Source: Clostridium sp. CAG:253 (GTDB taxonomy: Bacteria > Bacillota > Clostridia > Lachnospirales > Lachnospiraceae). Taken from it: a stretch of 7,024 bases of DNA. The stretch is from contig FR887343.1 in assembly GCA_000436755.1 (NCBI GenBank), forward strand, positions 1 through 7,024, written 5' to 3'. Below the pieces are notes generated by a model. It did no database searches. It was not told the DNA's origin and was given only the letters and a program-made list of their open reading frames with translations. Shown here piece by piece: positions 5,901 through 7,024 of this stretch (positions within the stretch are counted from its first letter, which is position 1; each line of letters opens with the position of its first letter). Made by a program: the position numbers and the translations under genes.

Positions 5901-7024
5901 TCTGAATGTTTTTTGTTTTGACCTTTTCCAATATCAAATCCAATATTAATATTTTCTTGTCCTCTAAAATATAATTCCTGTTTATTACTCTTTCCATCAG
6001 TATCTTTTGCGACTATATATATAGGTGCATTTATATCAAAGTTTTTACATATTGAAGTTGTTAAAATATTTCCATCAAATTTTTGACTTATTTTTCCCTG
6101 TATCAGAAAAATACTTCCATATGAGCTTTTTCCCCAATCAACCTCTGCTTGTAATTGTTTCTTTTCTGAATTTTCACTGCTTATGTAGAAATACTGATTC
6201 ATAACATCATAGTCCTTATCAACCCACACTGCTGATATCACCGGATAATCATTTGATTTTCTCTGAATACGAATTTCATTTGACACATCAAGCTGATTTT
6301 TAGTTAATTTTCTTGTGACATACCCATTTTTAGAAACAGATACCGTTCCGTCTGATAAGTTATTGATAGTGACATTTCCATATTTATTACTTTTTACCGT
6401 TTGTTTATCACTTTTTACCGTTGCGTTTGCACAAATTGTTCTATCATCTATATTATTTATTTTGTTATCATTTTTATATATAATAAGACGCATTTTATTT
6501 AAGTCATACTCATCGCGCCGTGTAGTTTCCATCTCATAGCCTGCAGGCTTTATTTTTGGTGGAATTTCACAATAATGAAGCGACTCATCATGATTCATAC
6601 TCCATCCCTGGCTATATCTTTGTCTTATTACTTTCATATATTTTGAAGGCATCAGTTTTTTCCATTTAAGTAATAGCTCCGTGTAAAATGCCGAAAAATT
6701 CTGTTCACTGCATGCACCAATGTTCCATGTAAAATCATCCATATTTAAGAAACAGCCACATAAGTCATCTCCCGATGTTTGCCAATTTTCTGCAAAAGTA
6801 CAATCTTCCAAATTTATACACCCATCAAACATTCCGCCTATATCTGTATCTTTTTTCACATTCCATTTAGCCAAATTAATTTTTTTAAGTGAAATGCAAT
6901 CAGAAAACATCATATTCATTTTTTGAACATTGCTTACATTCCAATCACTAATATCTATTTTTTTGAGATTTTCACATGATCCAAACATATAATCCAAATA
7001 TTTTGTATCTTTTCCTAATGTCCA
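2930..7024 (-). CDS. Large secreted multidomain protein (DUF285 LRR, beta-propeller, CARDB, Ig-like), 5' end outside window
   Basis: The frame is open at the right edge and ends with TAA at 2930: 1364 residues, lacking the true start and signal peptide. In fragment numbering: 1-95, BspA/DUF285 repeats of 26 residues (MFGSC, MFSDC, MFDGC, then degenerate); about 196-255, a carboxypeptidase-regulatory-like fold (DGTVSVSKNGYVTRKL); about 260-355, an unassigned beta-rich part; 412-455, a run dominated by Glu, Asp and Lys; about 490-650, an unassigned Gly-rich beta region; about 700-1040, sialidase-like beta-propeller blades (LSVWTDGD, YYDGVSWSNP, AYLVWQNA, IYVVWNN); about 1066-1172 and 1177-1270, CARDB-like domains (NKGSVTVTGADVTL, NRGYDTYKDITVSL); 1292-1364, a Lys-rich Ig-like domain. 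It has no LPXTG motif or terminal helix. A surface adhesin or matrix protein is likely; the propeller shows no complete sialidase active site, so no enzyme activity is claimed. Confidence 0.9.
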   Translation of the reverse strand, partial: WTLGKDTKYLDYMFGSCENLKKIDISDWNVSNVQKMNMMFSDCISLKKINLAKWNVKKDTDIGGMFDGCINLEDCTFAENWQTSGDDLCGCFLNMDDFTWNIGACSEQNFSAFYTELLLKWKKLMPSKYMKVIRQRYSQGWSMNHDESLHYCEIPPKIKPAGYEMETTRRDEYDLNKMRLIIYKNDNKINNIDDRTICANATVKSDKQTVKSNKYGNVTINNLSDGTVSVSKNGYVTRKLTKNQLDVSNEIRIQRKSNDYPVISAVWVDKDYDVMNQYFYISSENSEKKQLQAEVDWGKSSYGSIFLIQGKISQKFDGNILTTSICKNFDINAPIYIVAKDTDGKSNKQELYFRGQENINIGFDIGKGQNKKHSDSDFSFLNGTEWSIGFFGDKVPVDFSIWDGKIKIVIGVEKEESNENEKEDSEKKDPLLDKENQKDDEESQEEDEENEEDDEVSKTIKAFKDIKEAVIRYKNDKKNANYDDLDTFKEIKSSKFGFGPQETYDAKICGYAEMELTKDGAEFLDGNIMIDVNGSVNLEHPFAVGPIPMFWRVFFSAEINAELNVINKSNSTTVKLSPSGKFSSKISADGSVGAGISDILYAKGGINGELLASYVFDSDFQNTDNNMGQLSDNIYANAVGDFSGYFEVGGFGKQFKKIIKECKPQFFPQKKEKSHFKTNKKANNVNENTNIETFKSNVYKQSAPQLVSFEDGTKLSVWTDGDNNDLNSITLYFSYYDGVSWSNPRQVYNDGTMDSCPVLKVIDNTAYLVWQNATDIINTNNDDADATLEDGFGKVNIDFDISVAAFKKLSSNDEKGFSVTTIKNGNLDIMPKLCGQGDNIYVVWNNNGKNDYICNNNENTIYSSKISFNGNNVSYEKPEICYQNLNLVSSLTADYNNGLKIAYCIDTDGDITTDDVFIYENGKRVTQSKKAEFKPQYLEHLLYWYSDGQIVSRNSKLTSEKVFSDKYSLIKIGSKTAAIYLYEKKLKNNMRISYLNEDDNVWEKPITLYNNEYIYDKYINDFSASVTNDGDINVLLNVSEVNKNYKYKEDEEPYGNADLEMISINKRCDIELNKVSYDAGTFNRGEWMKCSFEVMNKGSVTVTGADVTLSDKSGNIVATNYIYSNILPGQITESDIYFKVNENANVENLVLTVIPDKETDEDITNNTKNIYLEYKNIAVENMTVGDCGNNTIISADISNRGYDTYKDITVSLVKDSLTGKVVEKKKIGVIPTFDQKTITFTTKTKNNDMYYVLLEQQDDQFKSDDYDCVKIIKSDETSKSSVKYKKMSIKKINIKNNYRNISGTISVSNAKVTLKVGNCKVKNAVVNGKKFKLVLSKKPKKNTKVVITVTKTGYYTVKKTLKVK
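5660..5791 (-). other. Acidic low-complexity segment in the large protein
   Basis: About 44 codons encode almost only Glu, Asp, Lys, Asn, Gln and Ser, with runs such as DDEESQEEDEENEEDDE. The segment separates the N-terminal recognition modules from the Gly-rich middle and continues into a charged, probably helical stretch (SKTIKAFKDIKEAVIRYKND). It most likely acts as a flexible or helical linker; calcium binding is possible but no EF-hand or dockerin loop is present. Confidence 0.7.
6754..6990 (-). repeat. DUF285/BspA 26-residue repeats (78-bp period)
   Basis: Met-Phe pairs fall at exact 26-residue intervals (codons starting at 6988, 6910 and 6832), and a fourth degenerate position reads CysPhe at 6754. 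Between them are IDISDWNVSNV and INLAKWNVKKD, matching the LDLSxWDTSNVT consensus of the family. The codons before 6988 (W.LGKDTKYLDY) fit the end of another repeat, so the array continues beyond the window. Confidence 0.8.

Noticed and set aside
3897..6926. Several plus-strand open frames of 60-85 codons within the large gene
   Set aside because: All lie opposite a continuous 1364-codon reading frame with recognisable domains, and none has a ribosome binding site or recognisable domain.
6986..6997. TTG at 6997 or ATG at 6988 as the start of the large protein
   Set aside because: The frame remains open to the window edge, the codons before fit a preceding DUF285 repeat, and there is no signal peptide or ribosome binding site here.

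Overview
The window is AT-rich (roughly 30% GC by eye). Every convincing gene lies on the minus strand, so transcription runs from position 7024 towards 1. Three of the four genes encode secreted or surface proteins built on BspA-type leucine-rich repeats. The organism is most likely a low-GC anaerobic Gram-positive (Clostridia, probably a Lachnospiraceae-type gut or rumen bacterium). The support is AAGGAG/GAGGAG ribosome binding sites, a sigma-A-like promoter, long Lys-rich signal peptides, Lys-rich bacterial Ig-like domains and Pro-Thr linkers. There is no rRNA or housekeeping gene to confirm this, so it is an inference.

Layout in order of transcription. (1) 7024-2930: the 3' part (1364 codons) of a very large multidomain extracellular protein whose start lies outside the window. 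It has DUF285/BspA repeats, a carboxypeptidase-regulatory-like module, an unassigned middle with a strongly acidic stretch, a sialidase-like beta-propeller region, two CARDB-like domains and a C-terminal Ig-like domain. (2) 2929-2676: an intergenic region with a weak terminator candidate and a good extended -10 promoter. (3) 2672-960: a 570-residue secreted protein with a signal peptide, an Ig-like domain, a 12-residue-period Pro-Thr repeat linker and LRR_5 repeats. (4) 928-530: a 132-residue protein with two membrane segments and a four-cysteine zinc-ribbon-like tail, 31 bases downstream of gene 3 and probably co-transcribed with it. (5) 529-392: an intergenic region with a weak terminator candidate. 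(6) 391-1: the first 130 codons of a third BspA-like secreted LRR protein, running off the left edge.

Taken together this is a cassette of cell-surface or secreted LRR proteins, presumably for binding host, plant-fibre or microbial ligands. The small zinc-ribbon membrane protein is the one member with no obvious adhesin role. No sortase LPXTG motif or C-terminal membrane anchor is visible in the two proteins whose C-termini are present. I see no CRISPR array, transposase, tRNA or rRNA. No novel system is demonstrated; the most unusual items are the uncharacterised middle of the large protein, the GC-rich 36-bp tandem repeat, and the small membrane protein paired with an adhesin gene.
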